Positions 1-9,918 of a DNA stretch of 64,000 nt are shown here, one piece after another. Made by a program: the position numbers and the translations under genes. The notes under the pieces were generated by a model. The model made no database searches and was not told the DNA's origin. It saw only the letters and a program-made list of their open reading frames with translations. The stretch lies in contig NZ_JASBRN010000071.1 in NCBI RefSeq assembly GCF_030149505.1, positions 1 through 64,000 on the forward strand. The letters run 5' to 3'. Source of the DNA: Nocardioides sp. GTDB taxonomy: Bacteria > Actinomycetota > Actinomycetes > Propionibacteriales > Nocardioidaceae. Positions within the stretch are counted from its first letter, which is position 1. Each line of letters starts with the position of its first letter.

Positions 1-56
1 AGTCCGAACGCTTTTTCACCCTCAGCTCGAGCTGAGGGTGAAAAAGCGTTCGGACT
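1..56. repeat. perfect 56-bp palindrome (28-bp arms)
   Basis: Positions 1-28 are the exact reverse complement of 29-56, with no spacer. The centre is CTCGAG, and a T5 tract in the left arm faces an A5 tract in the right arm. The right arm runs into the stop codon of the Lrp-type gene (TAG, complement of 55-57), so its mRNA would end in a 28-bp hairpin. It may act as a bidirectional terminator, but no U-tract follows the stem. The left edge of the window cuts the context. Confidence 0.85.
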
Positions 57-594
57 ACCCCGCGTCAGCCGCCCCCAGCGCAGCCCGGGCCAGCGGCAGC
101 ACCCGGTGCGCCACCTGCGTCTCGAGCGCGATGACGGTCGAGGACCGGGTGATCCGGGGGTGGGCGAGGACCCGGTCGATGACGCGCTGCAGGTCGGCGT
201 TGGAGCGCGCCACGACCCGGGCCAGCAGGTCCCCGGCGCCGGTGGTGGTGTGCACCTCGATCACCTCGGGGATCGCGGCGAGGTGGGCGCCGACGACGTC
301 GTGCCCCCGCTCGGGGGGTACGACGTCAGCGACCGCCCCAGCAGCGCGACCGTCCCCGGCCGACTCGGCCGACGCCTGGCGGATCTCGAGGGTCAGGAAC
401 GCCGTCACCGGGTGGCCCAGCGCCTCGGGAGAGAGCTGTGGCCCCCACGAGGTGACGACGCCCCGCGCGGTGAGGCGGTCCAGCCGCGCCTGCACCGTCC
501 CGCGGGCGACGCCGAGCCGCCGCGACGCCTCCAGGACCCCCACGCGCGGCTCGTCCGTGAACAGCTCGATCAACCTGACGTCCAGCTCGTCCAT
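55..594 (-). CDS. Lrp/AsnC family transcriptional regulator
   Basis: 179-residue DNA-binding regulator. The N-terminal winged helix-turn-helix (about residues 2-60, starting MDELDVRLIELF and containing EASRRLGVARGTVQARLDRL) is typical of Lrp/AsnC. The C-terminal part fits the RAM/AsnC ligand-binding domain (EVHTTTGAGDLLARVVA), with an extra Ala/Gly-rich loop around residues 75-100 that makes it longer than the usual 150 residues. The ATG at 594 was chosen because AGGAGG lies 7 nt upstream; longer reading frames run through the promoter of hpd. It is divergent from hpd, so it probably senses an aromatic or amino-acid ligand and controls tyrosine catabolism; that role is inferred from position only. 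Confidence 0.85.
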   Translation of the reverse strand: MDELDVRLIELFTDEPRVGVLEASRRLGVARGTVQARLDRLTARGVVTSWGPQLSPEALGHPVTAFLTLEIRQASAESAGDGRAAGAVADVVPPERGHDVVGAHLAAIPEVIEVHTTTGAGDLLARVVARSNADLQRVIDRVLAHPRITRSSTVIALETQVAHRVLPLARAALGAADAG

Positions 595-635
595 CCCGAC
601 CCCTCCTACTGGACAACCTGACCAGTGACAGCCCT

Positions 636-1870
<1,235 letters not shown>

Positions 1871-1975
1871 GGCCCGGCTCTCGGCCGCTGCGGTCCAGCC
1901 CGGTGCGGGCGTTCCCATCCGATCGGGTGAGGCTGACGAAGCCCAGGTGACCCCCCACCTGATTGGACCCTTGCC

Positions 1976-2638
1976 ATGCGCCCCTCCGCTCGTCGTCTCC
2001 TCGCCCAGGCAGCGGTCCTCGCTGCGCTCACCGTGCCCCTCGCCGCCTGCGGCGACGACAGCGACGGCGCCGGTGACGGGCCCATCCGTCCCAACGTCGA
2101 GCTGGCCGCCATCAAGGGCGACACCACCGCGATCGCGCTCGACGAGGGCTTCGTCGGTGCCCTCGGCGACCTCGGCCTGACGCCCGGGACCGTGGGCGGC
2201 GGCAAGCTGGTCAAGGGCTCGCTCGTCTTCCCCATCACCGGTGGCAACGTCGGCCTCTACACCCCGGGCGAGGTCTCGCCGTACGTCATCGGGCAGCTGC
2301 AGCACGAGGGCTCGGGCCTGACCCTGGCGGCGGGCGGCACGACGGTGCGCCTGTCGAACTTCATCGTCGACCCGGGCATCTCGCGGGTCTACGGCGACGT
2401 GGCGGTCAACGGCAAGGTGGCCGTCCCCAACGCCTATCTCTTCCGCCTCGACGGGCGCACCCTCATGCCAGTGCAGATGGAGGGCGACCTGGCCATCCTC
2501 GAGGGCACCAAGGTCTTCGTCTCCGGCCCCGCGGCCGCCCTGCTCAACAAGACCTTCGGCACCAAGGCCGTGACCGACCAGCTGCTCGTCGGGGTCGCGA
2601 AGATCTCGGTCGACACCGCCACCGCGGTCGCCAGCTGA
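1976..2638 (+). CDS. exported lipoprotein, HtaA-like
   Basis: 220-residue putative lipoprotein. The signal peptide ends in a lipobox (VPLAAC, Cys25), followed by a Gly/Asp-rich linker. The mature part shows the pattern I associate with HtaA heme-binding domains: FPITGG, a segment around GQLQHEGSGLTLAAGG, TTVRLSNFIVD, and ALLNKTFG near the end. HtaA domains of corynebacteria bind heme at the cell surface; the family assignment here rests on pattern recall and is tentative. No heme permease genes are next to it, and no clear ribosome binding site precedes ATG 1976. Confidence 0.6.
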   Translation: MRPSARRLLAQAAVLAALTVPLAACGDDSDGAGDGPIRPNVELAAIKGDTTAIALDEGFVGALGDLGLTPGTVGGGKLVKGSLVFPITGGNVGLYTPGEVSPYVIGQLQHEGSGLTLAAGGTTVRLSNFIVDPGISRVYGDVAVNGKVAVPNAYLFRLDGRTLMPVQMEGDLAILEGTKVFVSGPAAALLNKTFGTKAVTDQLLVGVAKISVDTATAVAS

Positions 2639-2665
2639 CCCCTCCCGGCCGCCGCTGCCGGTAGC

Positions 2666-2700
2666 CACGCCCGCCCGGACCCGATGGTCCGGCGGGCGTG
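2666..2700 (+). terminator. hairpin terminator after the HtaA-like gene
   Basis: A GC-rich stem (2666-2680 with 2687-2700, one bulged base, 6-nt loop) lies 27 nt after the stop codon. There is no U-tract, as is common in high-GC genomes. Confidence 0.6.
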
Positions 2701-2764
2701 TGCTTGTCCACAGGTGGCCGACGGTCGAGGTGCGGTCGGCCCCACGACGGGGAAGGGTGCGCCC

Positions 2765-3454
2765 ATGACCTCTCCCCAGGGCTGGTACCCCGACCCCGCC
2801 GGCGGCGCCGGCCTCCGCTGGTACGACGGTGAGCAGTGGACGGGGTACGCCGCACCGCCCGCCTCGGGCGCACCCGCGCTCGGGGGCGCGCCCGCCGTCC
2901 CGACGACCCCCGACGGTCGGCCGCTGGCCGGTTGGGGCTCCCGACTCGGCGCCTACGTCATCGACTCCCTGGTCGTGGGGGCCGTGGCGACCGTGCTCGG
3001 CATCCCGTGGTGGATCCAGGTGGTCCGCGAGTACGCCGCCTTCCTCGACGAGCTGACGTCCGCGGCCGAGGCCGGCCGCACGAGCTCCGTCGACAGCCTC
3101 GACCTCTACGCCGACATCGCCGGACCGCTGGTCGTCCTCACGCTGATCACGCTGCTGGTCGGGCTGGTCTACCACGCCGCCCAGCTCCGCCGGCGGAGCT
3201 CGACCCTGGGCATGCGCGCGGTCGGCGTCGAGGTCAGCACCTGGGAGCCCGCGAGCGGGCCGCTGTCGTGGCGGGTGGTGCTGGTGCGGTGGGCCACGTT
3301 CTACGGCGTCGGCATCCTCTCGGTCGTGCCGTTCCTCGGGTGGCTGGTCAGCCTCTACGTGATCCTCGCGGGGCTGTGGCCGCTGTGGGACGAGCGGCGC
3401 CAGGGCCTGCACGACAAGGCAGCCGGAACGGTGGTCGTGCGCAGTCGCGTCTGA
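2765..3454 (+). CDS. DUF2510-RDD family membrane protein
   Basis: 229 residues. The N-terminus has the short DUF2510 motif (GWYPDPAGGAGLRWYDGEQWT), an actinobacterial module that usually precedes membrane or secreted domains. The rest is an RDD domain: GWGSRLGAYVIDSLVVG begins the first transmembrane helix, and hydrophobic helices follow near residues 120-140 and 180-210, ending with the conserved Trp-Asp-rich tail (WPLWDERRQGLHDKAAGT). RDD proteins have been linked to transport or stress, but the function is unknown here. GGGAAGGG 8 nt upstream supports ATG 2765. Confidence 0.8.
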   Translation: MTSPQGWYPDPAGGAGLRWYDGEQWTGYAAPPASGAPALGGAPAVPTTPDGRPLAGWGSRLGAYVIDSLVVGAVATVLGIPWWIQVVREYAAFLDELTSAAEAGRTSSVDSLDLYADIAGPLVVLTLITLLVGLVYHAAQLRRRSSTLGMRAVGVEVSTWEPASGPLSWRVVLVRWATFYGVGILSVVPFLGWLVSLYVILAGLWPLWDERRQGLHDKAAGTVVVRSRV

Positions 3455-3523
3455 GACGTCTCCTGCGGACGGGACGTGCAGTCTCCGGGACGTGCGCGCC
3501 TCCGGGTGGGCAGGATGACCCGC

Positions 3524-4054
3524 ATGGCGACGTACGTGGCGTTCCTCCGGGCCATCAACCTCGGCGCGAAGCGGAAGTTCCCGAAGGACGCGATCGTCGC
3601 GGCCACCGAGGCTGCCGGTTTCGACGACGTCGCGACGCACATCAACACCGGCAACGTCCGGCTGGGCACCACGATGCGCTCTCGCACCCGGATCGAGTCA
3701 GCGCTGGAGCAGGCCTACCTCGCCGACCGGGGCTTCGAGGTGCCGACGATCGTCTACTCCCAGGCCGAGCTGCGCGAGGTGCACCAGCACGCGCAGACCC
3801 ACCGCCACGACGGCCAGCACTACGTGGCGCTGCTGCGCGACGAGCCCAGCGAGGAGGGCCTCGCGCTGCTGAGGGAGCGGGGTCAGCCGGGGGAACGCTT
3901 CGAGGTCGGCGGGCGTGCTGTCCACCTGCTGGTGAGCTCCGACGGCATCCACGGGACCAAGATCACCAACCCCCTGCTCGAGCGCTGCCTGGGCACCACG
4001 TCCACCTGGCGCGCCCCGACCGTCGTGGCCGCGCTGGTCGAGAAGTGGTGCTGA
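3524..4054 (+). CDS. DUF1697 family protein
   Basis: 176-residue cytoplasmic protein that begins with the family hallmark MATYVAFLRAINLG and continues with the THINTGNVRL segment. DUF1697 proteins have no established function. ATG 3524 is chosen because it matches the usual family start and AGGA lies 8 nt upstream; ATG 3515, three codons earlier, is possible. It stands alone between an RDD gene and the convergent MFS gene. The C-terminal part (LLERCLGTTSTWRAPTVV) also fits the family. Confidence 0.8.
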   Translation: MATYVAFLRAINLGAKRKFPKDAIVAATEAAGFDDVATHINTGNVRLGTTMRSRTRIESALEQAYLADRGFEVPTIVYSQAELREVHQHAQTHRHDGQHYVALLRDEPSEEGLALLRERGQPGERFEVGGRAVHLLVSSDGIHGTKITNPLLERCLGTTSTWRAPTVVAALVEKWC

Positions 4055-4082
4055 GCGGCGGCCGGGCCTGACGGGTCGGGGC

Positions 4083-5333
4083 TCAGGTGGCAGGCGCCGG
4101 AGCCGGTACGCCGACGGCCGCGTCCGCGCGCTGCAGGTCCCGGACCGAGGGCGAGAGCAGCGTCAGCAGCGCCACTGCAGCGAGCGACAGGCCCGCCACG
4201 AGCATGACCGGCTGCAGCCCGAAAGCCAGCGCCAGCGGGCCGGCCAGCAGCTGTCCGAGCGGGATCGCGGCGAAGGAGCCGAGGGCGTCGAACGAGAAGG
4301 CCCGGCTGAGCATGTCGTCGGGGACGTTCTCCTGCATGGCCAGCTGCCAGCCCAGTCCGAAGACCTCGATGCCGGCGCCGGCGACGAAGGCCGCGAGCAC
4401 CACCAGCAGCACCGAGTCGGTGACACCGAGGGCGACCAGCGGGGCGGCGTACAGCACCGTGCCGAGCATGCCCCAGAAGAGCGGCCGCTCCAGGCGCAGG
4501 CGCAGCAGGACGAGCCCGGTCACCAGCAGGCCCAGTGCCTCGGCGGAGAGGATCAGGCCCCAGCCGCGCTCACCGATCGCGGTGTCCTTGGCCAGCACCG
4601 GACCGAGGGTGAAGAAGCCGCCCTGGTGGACCGCGCAGATGACCGAGAAGGCCAGCACGACCACCCACAGCCAGGTGGTGGAGCGGAAGTACCCCCAGCC
4701 TTCGCGCAGGTCGCGGACCACCGAGCCTCCCGCCGCCCGCACCGGGCGGGGCAGCCGGATCGGCGCGAGCAGCGCGGCGGCGCCGAGGTAGGCCACGCCG
4801 TCGACCGCCAGCGCCCAGCCGGGGCCGACGCCCACGACGATGAGGCTGGAGATCGTCGGGCCGAGCACCGAGAGCCCCGAGCGGACCATCGAGACCAGCA
4901 CATTGGCCTGCTGGAGCTGCTCGCGTGGCACCAGCTGGGGCAGCACGCTCGCCAGCGCCGGGAGCGCGGCGGCCGCGGCGACGCCGTTGACCGCGGTCAG
5001 CACGACCAGGTGCCAGATCTCGGCGGTGCCGGAGACGACCAGCGCCGCGATCGCCAGCTGGGTCAGCCCCGCCACGACGTTGGAGGACTGGATCACCAAG
5101 GTCCGGCCGAACCGGTCGGCCAGCACGCCGCCGGCCAGCAGGAAGGCCACCATCGGGATGCTGTGCGCAGCCAGGACCACGCCCAGCGCCGTGGGGGAGT
5201 CGCTGATCTCGAGCACCGCGAAAGCCAGCGCCACCGGGGCCATGAGGCTGCCGAGCAGGTTGACGACCCGGCTGGAGAAGTAGAGGCGGAAGTTGCGCTC
5301 GCGCAGCGGGGCGAGGGCCTCGGAGGTCGTCAT
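4083..5333 (-). CDS. MFS transporter
   Basis: 416-residue major facilitator with about 12 hydrophobic helices. It starts MTTSEALAPLRERNFRLYF, a common opening of the enterobactin exporter/EntS-like MFS_3 group, and carries the loop motif GGVLADRFGRTLV between helices 2 and 3. Its ATG overlaps the stop codon of the upstream ArsR-type gene (ATGA), so the two are translationally coupled and form one operon. This suggests an efflux pump controlled by the ArsR-type protein. The substrate cannot be told from sequence. Confidence 0.85.
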   Translation of the reverse strand: MTTSEALAPLRERNFRLYFSSRVVNLLGSLMAPVALAFAVLEISDSPTALGVVLAAHSIPMVAFLLAGGVLADRFGRTLVIQSSNVVAGLTQLAIAALVVSGTAEIWHLVVLTAVNGVAAAAALPALASVLPQLVPREQLQQANVLVSMVRSGLSVLGPTISSLIVVGVGPGWALAVDGVAYLGAAALLAPIRLPRPVRAAGGSVVRDLREGWGYFRSTTWLWVVVLAFSVICAVHQGGFFTLGPVLAKDTAIGERGWGLILSAEALGLLVTGLVLLRLRLERPLFWGMLGTVLYAAPLVALGVTDSVLLVVLAAFVAGAGIEVFGLGWQLAMQENVPDDMLSRAFSFDALGSFAAIPLGQLLAGPLALAFGLQPVMLVAGLSLAAVALLTLLSPSVRDLQRADAAVGVPAPAPAT

Positions 5334-5932
5334 GCGGGGTCCTCGTGGTCGGCGGTGGGCGTCAGGTCGGGGGTGTCCGGCGCGGACATCTGGAAGGCGA
5401 TAGCGGTGAACGAGACGTGCACCGTGCCCTCGGTGCGCGGCGGCCGGTTGGCCTGGTGCAGCAGCGCGCTGGCGCGCTCGACCAGCGCCGCAGCCTCCTC
5501 CCACGCCGCCGGGTCGACCCAGCCCTCGAGGTCGCTGCTGCTGCCGCGGGTGCCGGGCTCGCGGGCCAGGGTGCGGCGCTCGAGCTCGGTGCCGATCGCC
5601 CGCACGTAGAGCGCGCGGTGCTCGGGGTCGACCGTCGGGTGCGGAGCGCCGGGCGCGAGTGGGGCCAGGTCTCGCTCGTGCGGGTAGCGGTAGCGCTTGG
5701 CGGTGCCGCCGCGAACCTTCTCCTCGCCGTCGACGACGATCTCGCCCGCGTCGGCGAGCAGTCGTAGGTGGTAGCTGGCGTTGGCGTGGGTCAGGTCGAA
5801 CTCGCGGGCCACCTCGGCCGCGCTCATCGCCGTCCCGGTCAGCAGCGAGAGCATCCGCAGCCGCACCGGGTGCGCCACCGCGCGCATCGCGCTGATCTGC
5901 TGCTCGCGCGCCTGCGCCGTCGTGTCGTCCAC
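5330..5932 (-). CDS. ArsR-type winged-helix regulator
   Basis: 200-residue regulator. Residues about 10-80 form an ArsR/HTH_20 winged helix (AMRAVAHPVRLRMLSLLTG, then AAEVAREFDLTHANASYHLRLL). No Cys pair for metal binding is visible in the DNA-binding part, so a small organic ligand is more likely than a metal. GTG 5932 is preferred because GGAGG sits 6 nt ahead; GTG 5938 would touch the ribosome binding site. It is co-transcribed with the MFS gene (4-bp overlap) and probably represses the pair. Confidence 0.8.
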   Translation of the reverse strand: MDDTTAQAREQQISAMRAVAHPVRLRMLSLLTGTAMSAAEVAREFDLTHANASYHLRLLADAGEIVVDGEEKVRGGTAKRYRYPHERDLAPLAPGAPHPTVDPEHRALYVRAIGTELERRTLAREPGTRGSSSDLEGWVDPAAWEEAAALVERASALLHQANRPPRTEGTVHVSFTAIAFQMSAPDTPDLTPTADHEDPA

Positions 5933-6025
5933 GATCACCCTCCAAGAGTTGTTGGGGAGTAGTGGACACTGTCTAGCGGCGTACTGTCAAACGGTTGTTG
6001 GGGTGTGGGCGGGAAAGGTTCGGCC

Positions 6026-6093
6026 GGTACCCGCTGAACCTTTCGGCGTACGGGCGAAGGTTCAGCCGTACGCCGAAAGTTCCAGCCGGTACC
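6026..6093. repeat. 28-bp-arm imperfect hairpin
   Basis: Positions 6026-6053 pair with 6066-6093 (25 of 28 bases, 12-nt loop) in the 198-bp gap between the enoyl-CoA hydratase and ArsR genes, both on the minus strand. The loop and right flank carry further partial copies of the same word (GAAGGTTC, GGACCTTCG). It probably terminates the hydratase mRNA, but its self-similar build is unlike a simple terminator. Confidence 0.75.
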
Positions 6094-6130
6094 AGCCGGA
6101 CCTTCGCGCCTGCCGCACCGAGCCGGCCGC

Positions 6131-6946
6131 CTACTCTCCGCGGAACACCGGCTTGCGCCGCTCGGAGAAGGCCCGCATCCCCTCGGCGACGTCGGCGGTG
6201 CGCATGAGCACGACCTGGCCGGTCCGCTCCCGCTCGAGGGCGTCCTCGAGCGGGAGGAGGGTGGCGGCGTTGACTGCCTTCTTGGTGGCGGCGAGCGCCA
6301 GCGGCGGACCGCTGGCGAGGCGGCGCACGAGCGTCTCGACCAGCGCGGGGAACTCCTCGTCGCTGGCCACGTGGGTCACCAGCCCGGCGTCGTACGCCTC
6401 CTGCGCCGACAGCGGCTCCGCGAGCAGGGCCATCCGCATGGCGCGGGCCCGGCCGACCGCCGCCGCGACGGTGGCGGAGGTTCCGCCGTCGGGCATGAAG
6501 CCGATGCGGGCGAAGGCCAGCAGGAACGACGCCGACGAGGCGGTCACGACGATGTCGGCGGCCAGGGCGATGCCGCAGCCCACACCCGCGGCGATGCCGT
6601 TGACCGCGGCCAGCACCGGCCGGTCGCAGGCGACGATCGCGCGGATGATCCGGTTGGTGACGTCCATCGCCCGCACGTCGAACTTCTCGTGCGCGTCCTC
6701 CCCGGAGATGTCGGCCCCGGCGTTGAAGGCCATGCCCGTGCCGGTCAGCACCACCACGCGTACGTCGTCGCGCGCCGGGACCTGCTCGAGGATGTCGGCC
6801 AGGGCGAGCGCGACCTCGCCGGAGAGGGCGTTGAAGACCTCGGGCCGGTCGAAGGTCAGCCGCAGGACGCCGTCGGCCAGGTCGACGAGCAGCCCGGGCA
6901 CGGCAGCGGGCGCGGCGGCGGGCGCGGGGGAGGGGGTCTCTGTCAT
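6131..6946 (-). CDS. enoyl-CoA hydratase/isomerase family protein
   Basis: 271-residue crotonase-fold enzyme acting on acyl-CoA substrates. After an Ala/Pro-rich N-terminus come the DRPEVFNALS motif, the oxyanion-hole segment GTGMAFNAGADISGE (about residues 68-82), and VNGIAAGVGCGIALAADI. At the first catalytic position typical of hydratases the protein has a non-Glu residue (FMPDGGTS), while classical hydratases have E-GGT in that region, so an isomerase or hydrolase activity such as PaaG-like is possible. The start is supported by a -10 box 6 nt upstream. It is monocistronic. Confidence 0.82.
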   Translation of the reverse strand: MTETPSPAPAAAPAAVPGLLVDLADGVLRLTFDRPEVFNALSGEVALALADILEQVPARDDVRVVVLTGTGMAFNAGADISGEDAHEKFDVRAMDVTNRIIRAIVACDRPVLAAVNGIAAGVGCGIALAADIVVTASSASFLLAFARIGFMPDGGTSATVAAAVGRARAMRMALLAEPLSAQEAYDAGLVTHVASDEEFPALVETLVRRLASGPPLALAATKKAVNAATLLPLEDALERERTGQVVLMRTADVAEGMRAFSERRKPVFRGE

Positions 6947-6952
6947 GACCGG

Positions 6953-6958
6953 ACCCTA
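6953..6958 (-). promoter_or_regulatory. -10 box, leaderless start of the hydratase gene
   Basis: TAGGGT on the minus strand, 6 nt before ATG 6946; transcription should begin at or next to the start codon. Confidence 0.6.
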
Positions 6959-7056
6959 GTGCGGCGCGTGCCGCCCGACGACGTACGACGCCGGGCGCGA
7001 GGCCACCCCTCTGGTGCCCCTCCGCGAAGCCGCCGGGTGGTCCGGGATGTGGAAGC

Positions 7057-7380
7057 ATGGGAAACGTGCCCGCGCCCAGCCCGGTCGAGGTGGAGCCCAC
7101 CCTCGACCCCGACGTCCTCGACCAGGTCGTGGTCCGGCCCGCGACGCCCTGGGTGACGATCGTGTGGAACGACCCGGTCAACCTGATGTCCTACGTCACC
7201 TACGTCTTCCAGCACCACTTCGGCTACTCCAAGAAGAAGGCCGAGAAGCTGATGATGGAGGTCCACGAGGACGGGCGCTCCGTCGTCTCGACGGGCTCGC
7301 GCGAGGAGATGGAGCGCGACGTCCAGGCGATGCACGAGTACGGCCTGTGGGCCACCATGCAGCGCGAGGACCAGCCGTGA
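7057..7380 (+). CDS. clpS: ClpS adaptor protein
   Basis: 107-residue adaptor that delivers N-degron substrates to the ClpA/ClpC unfoldase of the Clp protease. The family core is clear: [20 protein letters not shown], then the Lys/Glu-rich helix [19 protein letters not shown] (His and hydrophobic pocket residues present) and a C-terminal helix ending MREDQP-like. A 35-residue flexible N-terminus precedes the core. DUF2017 follows 22 nt downstream, as in many actinobacteria, and the cysteine genes come next. Confidence 0.93.
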   Translation: MGNVPAPSPVEVEPTLDPDVLDQVVVRPATPWVTIVWNDPVNLMSYVTYVFQHHFGYSKKKAEKLMMEVHEDGRSVVSTGSREEMERDVQAMHEYGLWATMQREDQP

Positions 7381-7402
7381 CCCCGCACGAGGGAGCGGCC
7401 GG

Positions 7403-7984
7403 GTGAGCGCCTTCCAGCGCCACCGCCGCAGCGGGCACGTCATCGCCACGTTCACCGGGTTCGAGGCCGACCTCCTGCGTTCGCTGGCCTCCCAGCTCGT
7501 CGAGCTGCTGCACAGCGAGGCCGCGGTGCCGGAGGACCGCGACCCGTTCGAGGCGCTGATGGACTTCACGGGTCCCACGACCGAGCCCGAGGACCCGGTG
7601 CTGGCCCGGCTCTTCCCCACCGCCTACCCCGACGACGAGGAGGCGGCCGGGGAGTTCCGCCGCTTCACCGAGGGAGCCCTGCGCGACGGCAAGGCGCGGG
7701 CGGCCGCGACCATCATCGACACCCTCGAGGAAGCCGGGCTCCCCGACGAGCTGACCGAGGACGGGCTGACCATCGACGTGGAGATGGACGCCGGCACCGC
7801 GCACACCTGGATGCGCTCCTTCACCGACATCCGCCTGGCCCTGGCCACCCGCCTCGGTGTGGAGGACGGCGACGAGGACTACTGGTACGGCCTGCCCGAG
7901 GACGACCCCCGCGCCCAGGCGCACGACATCTACGACTGGGTCGGCTACCTCCAGGAGACCCTGGTCGGCGCGCTCAGCCGCTGA
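7403..7984 (+). CDS. DUF2017 family protein
   Basis: 193-residue acidic cytoplasmic protein that commonly sits right after clpS in actinobacteria (compare Rv1332 next to Rv1331). It carries the family segments GFEADLLRSLASQLVELL near the N-terminus, PDDEEAAGEFRRFTE in the middle, and LALATRLGVEDGDE near the end. The function is unknown; the fixed pairing with clpS suggests a role in regulated proteolysis. GTG 7403 has GAGGGAG about 8 nt upstream. Confidence 0.85.
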   Translation: MSAFQRHRRSGHVIATFTGFEADLLRSLASQLVELLHSEAAVPEDRDPFEALMDFTGPTTEPEDPVLARLFPTAYPDDEEAAGEFRRFTEGALRDGKARAAATIIDTLEEAGLPDELTEDGLTIDVEMDAGTAHTWMRSFTDIRLALATRLGVEDGDEDYWYGLPEDDPRAQAHDIYDWVGYLQETLVGALSR

Positions 7985-8052
7985 CGCGTCCCGGTGCGGG
8001 CCCGGACCGTCCCGGGTCCCGGGCGGATGAGGGTCCGACCGGGGGGTCGGCC

Positions 8053-8058
8053 TAGGCT
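8053..8058 (+). promoter_or_regulatory. -10 box, leaderless start of mec
   Basis: TAGGCT 7 nt before GTG 8066, with no ribosome binding site in between. Confidence 0.6.
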
Positions 8059-8065
8059 GGTCGGC

Positions 8066-8509
8066 GTGCTGACCATCGACCAGGCGACGTACGACGCGAT
8101 CGTCGCGCACGCCAAGCGAGACCACCCCGACGAGGCCTGCGGCATCGTCGCGGGCCCCGAGGGCAGCGACCGCCCCGAGCGGCACGTCGAGATGGTCAAC
8201 GCCGCCGGGAGCCCGACGTTCTACGAGTTCGACTCCACCGAGCTGCTCGCGCTCTACAAGCAGATGTGGGACCGCGACGAGGAGCCGGTCGTGATCTACC
8301 ACTCCCACACCGCCACCGAGGCCTACCCCAGCCGCACCGACATCGGCCTGGCCAGCGAGCCCGGCGCCCACTACGTCCTGGTCTCGACCAAGGAGTGGGC
8401 CGAGGCGGGCGGCGGGAATAACGACGCGCCCGTGGAGTTCAGGTCCTACAGGATCGTCGACGGCGAGGTGACCGAGGAAGAGGTCACCGTCGTCCCCTCG
8501 CTCGGCTGA
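8066..8509 (+). CDS. mec: Mec-type JAMM metallopeptidase
   Basis: 147-residue zinc peptidase of the M67/JAMM family. Glu23 (DEACG), the HSH pair His79/His81 and Asp92 complete the JAMM motif. In M. tuberculosis Mec (Rv1334) cleaves cysteine from the CysO C-terminus, releasing free cysteine and recycling the sulfur carrier. Here it lies directly before cysO and cysM, so the same job is likely. GTG 8066 is preferred over earlier in-frame starts because of the -10 box 7 nt upstream. Confidence 0.9.
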   Translation: MLTIDQATYDAIVAHAKRDHPDEACGIVAGPEGSDRPERHVEMVNAAGSPTFYEFDSTELLALYKQMWDRDEEPVVIYHSHTATEAYPSRTDIGLASEPGAHYVLVSTKEWAEAGGGNNDAPVEFRSYRIVDGEVTEEEVTVVPSLG

Positions 8510-8559
8510 CCACCCCGGCCCCGACGCACGATCCGCACGTCCCCCAGAAGAGGAGCACC

Positions 8560-8844
8560 ATGTCCATCGAGGTCCGTATCCCGACCATCCTCCGCACCTA
8601 CACCGGTGGCGAGAAGGCCGTGACCGGCGACGGTGGCAGCCTGGCCGCCCTGATCGAGGACCTCGAGGCCAAGCACCCCGGCCTCAAGGACCGCCTGGTG
8701 GAGGAGAAGAACGGCGCCGACGACCTGCGCCGCTTCGTCAACATCTACATCAACGACGAGGACGTCCGGTTCCTGGGCGGCCTCGAGGCCCCGCTCTCCG
8801 ACGGCGACCAGGTCGTCGTCCTGCCGGCCGTCGCCGGAGGCTGA
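8560..8844 (+). CDS. cysO: CysO sulfur-carrier protein
   Basis: 94-residue ubiquitin-fold sulfur carrier (ThiS/MoaD family) ending in Gly-Gly, the residues that are thiocarboxylated. It has the expected beta-grasp pattern and the VVVLPAVAGG tail. In the CysO pathway the thiocarboxylate attacks an O-phosphoserine-derived intermediate on CysM, and Mec then frees cysteine. AGAGGAG precedes ATG 8560. The 112-bp gap before cysM holds a repeat element that separates the two genes. Confidence 0.93.
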   Translation: MSIEVRIPTILRTYTGGEKAVTGDGGSLAALIEDLEAKHPGLKDRLVEEKNGADDLRRFVNIYINDEDVRFLGGLEAPLSDGDQVVVLPAVAGG

Positions 8845-8867
8845 GCGGAGACGCGCCAGCGGATCCG

Positions 8868-8934
8868 CTGATGGTGGTCGAGCGAGCGGCACGGCTGAGC
8901 CTGCGAAGCCGTGACCCGCGTGTCGAGACCCAGT
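8868..8934 (+). repeat. intergenic repeat element, copy A
   Basis: A 67-bp element between cysO and cysM. Its outer blocks (8868-8890 and 8913-8934) are identical to those of an inverted copy at 51394-51459. The 22-bp centre differs from that copy but also forms a hairpin (CACGGCT with AGCCGTG). It resembles the REP-like elements found between genes in high-GC actinobacteria. Confidence 0.8.
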
Positions 8935-8941
8935 GAGCTGA

Positions 8942-9904
<963 letters not shown>

Positions 9905-9918
9905 CGCTCTGCGTCAGC

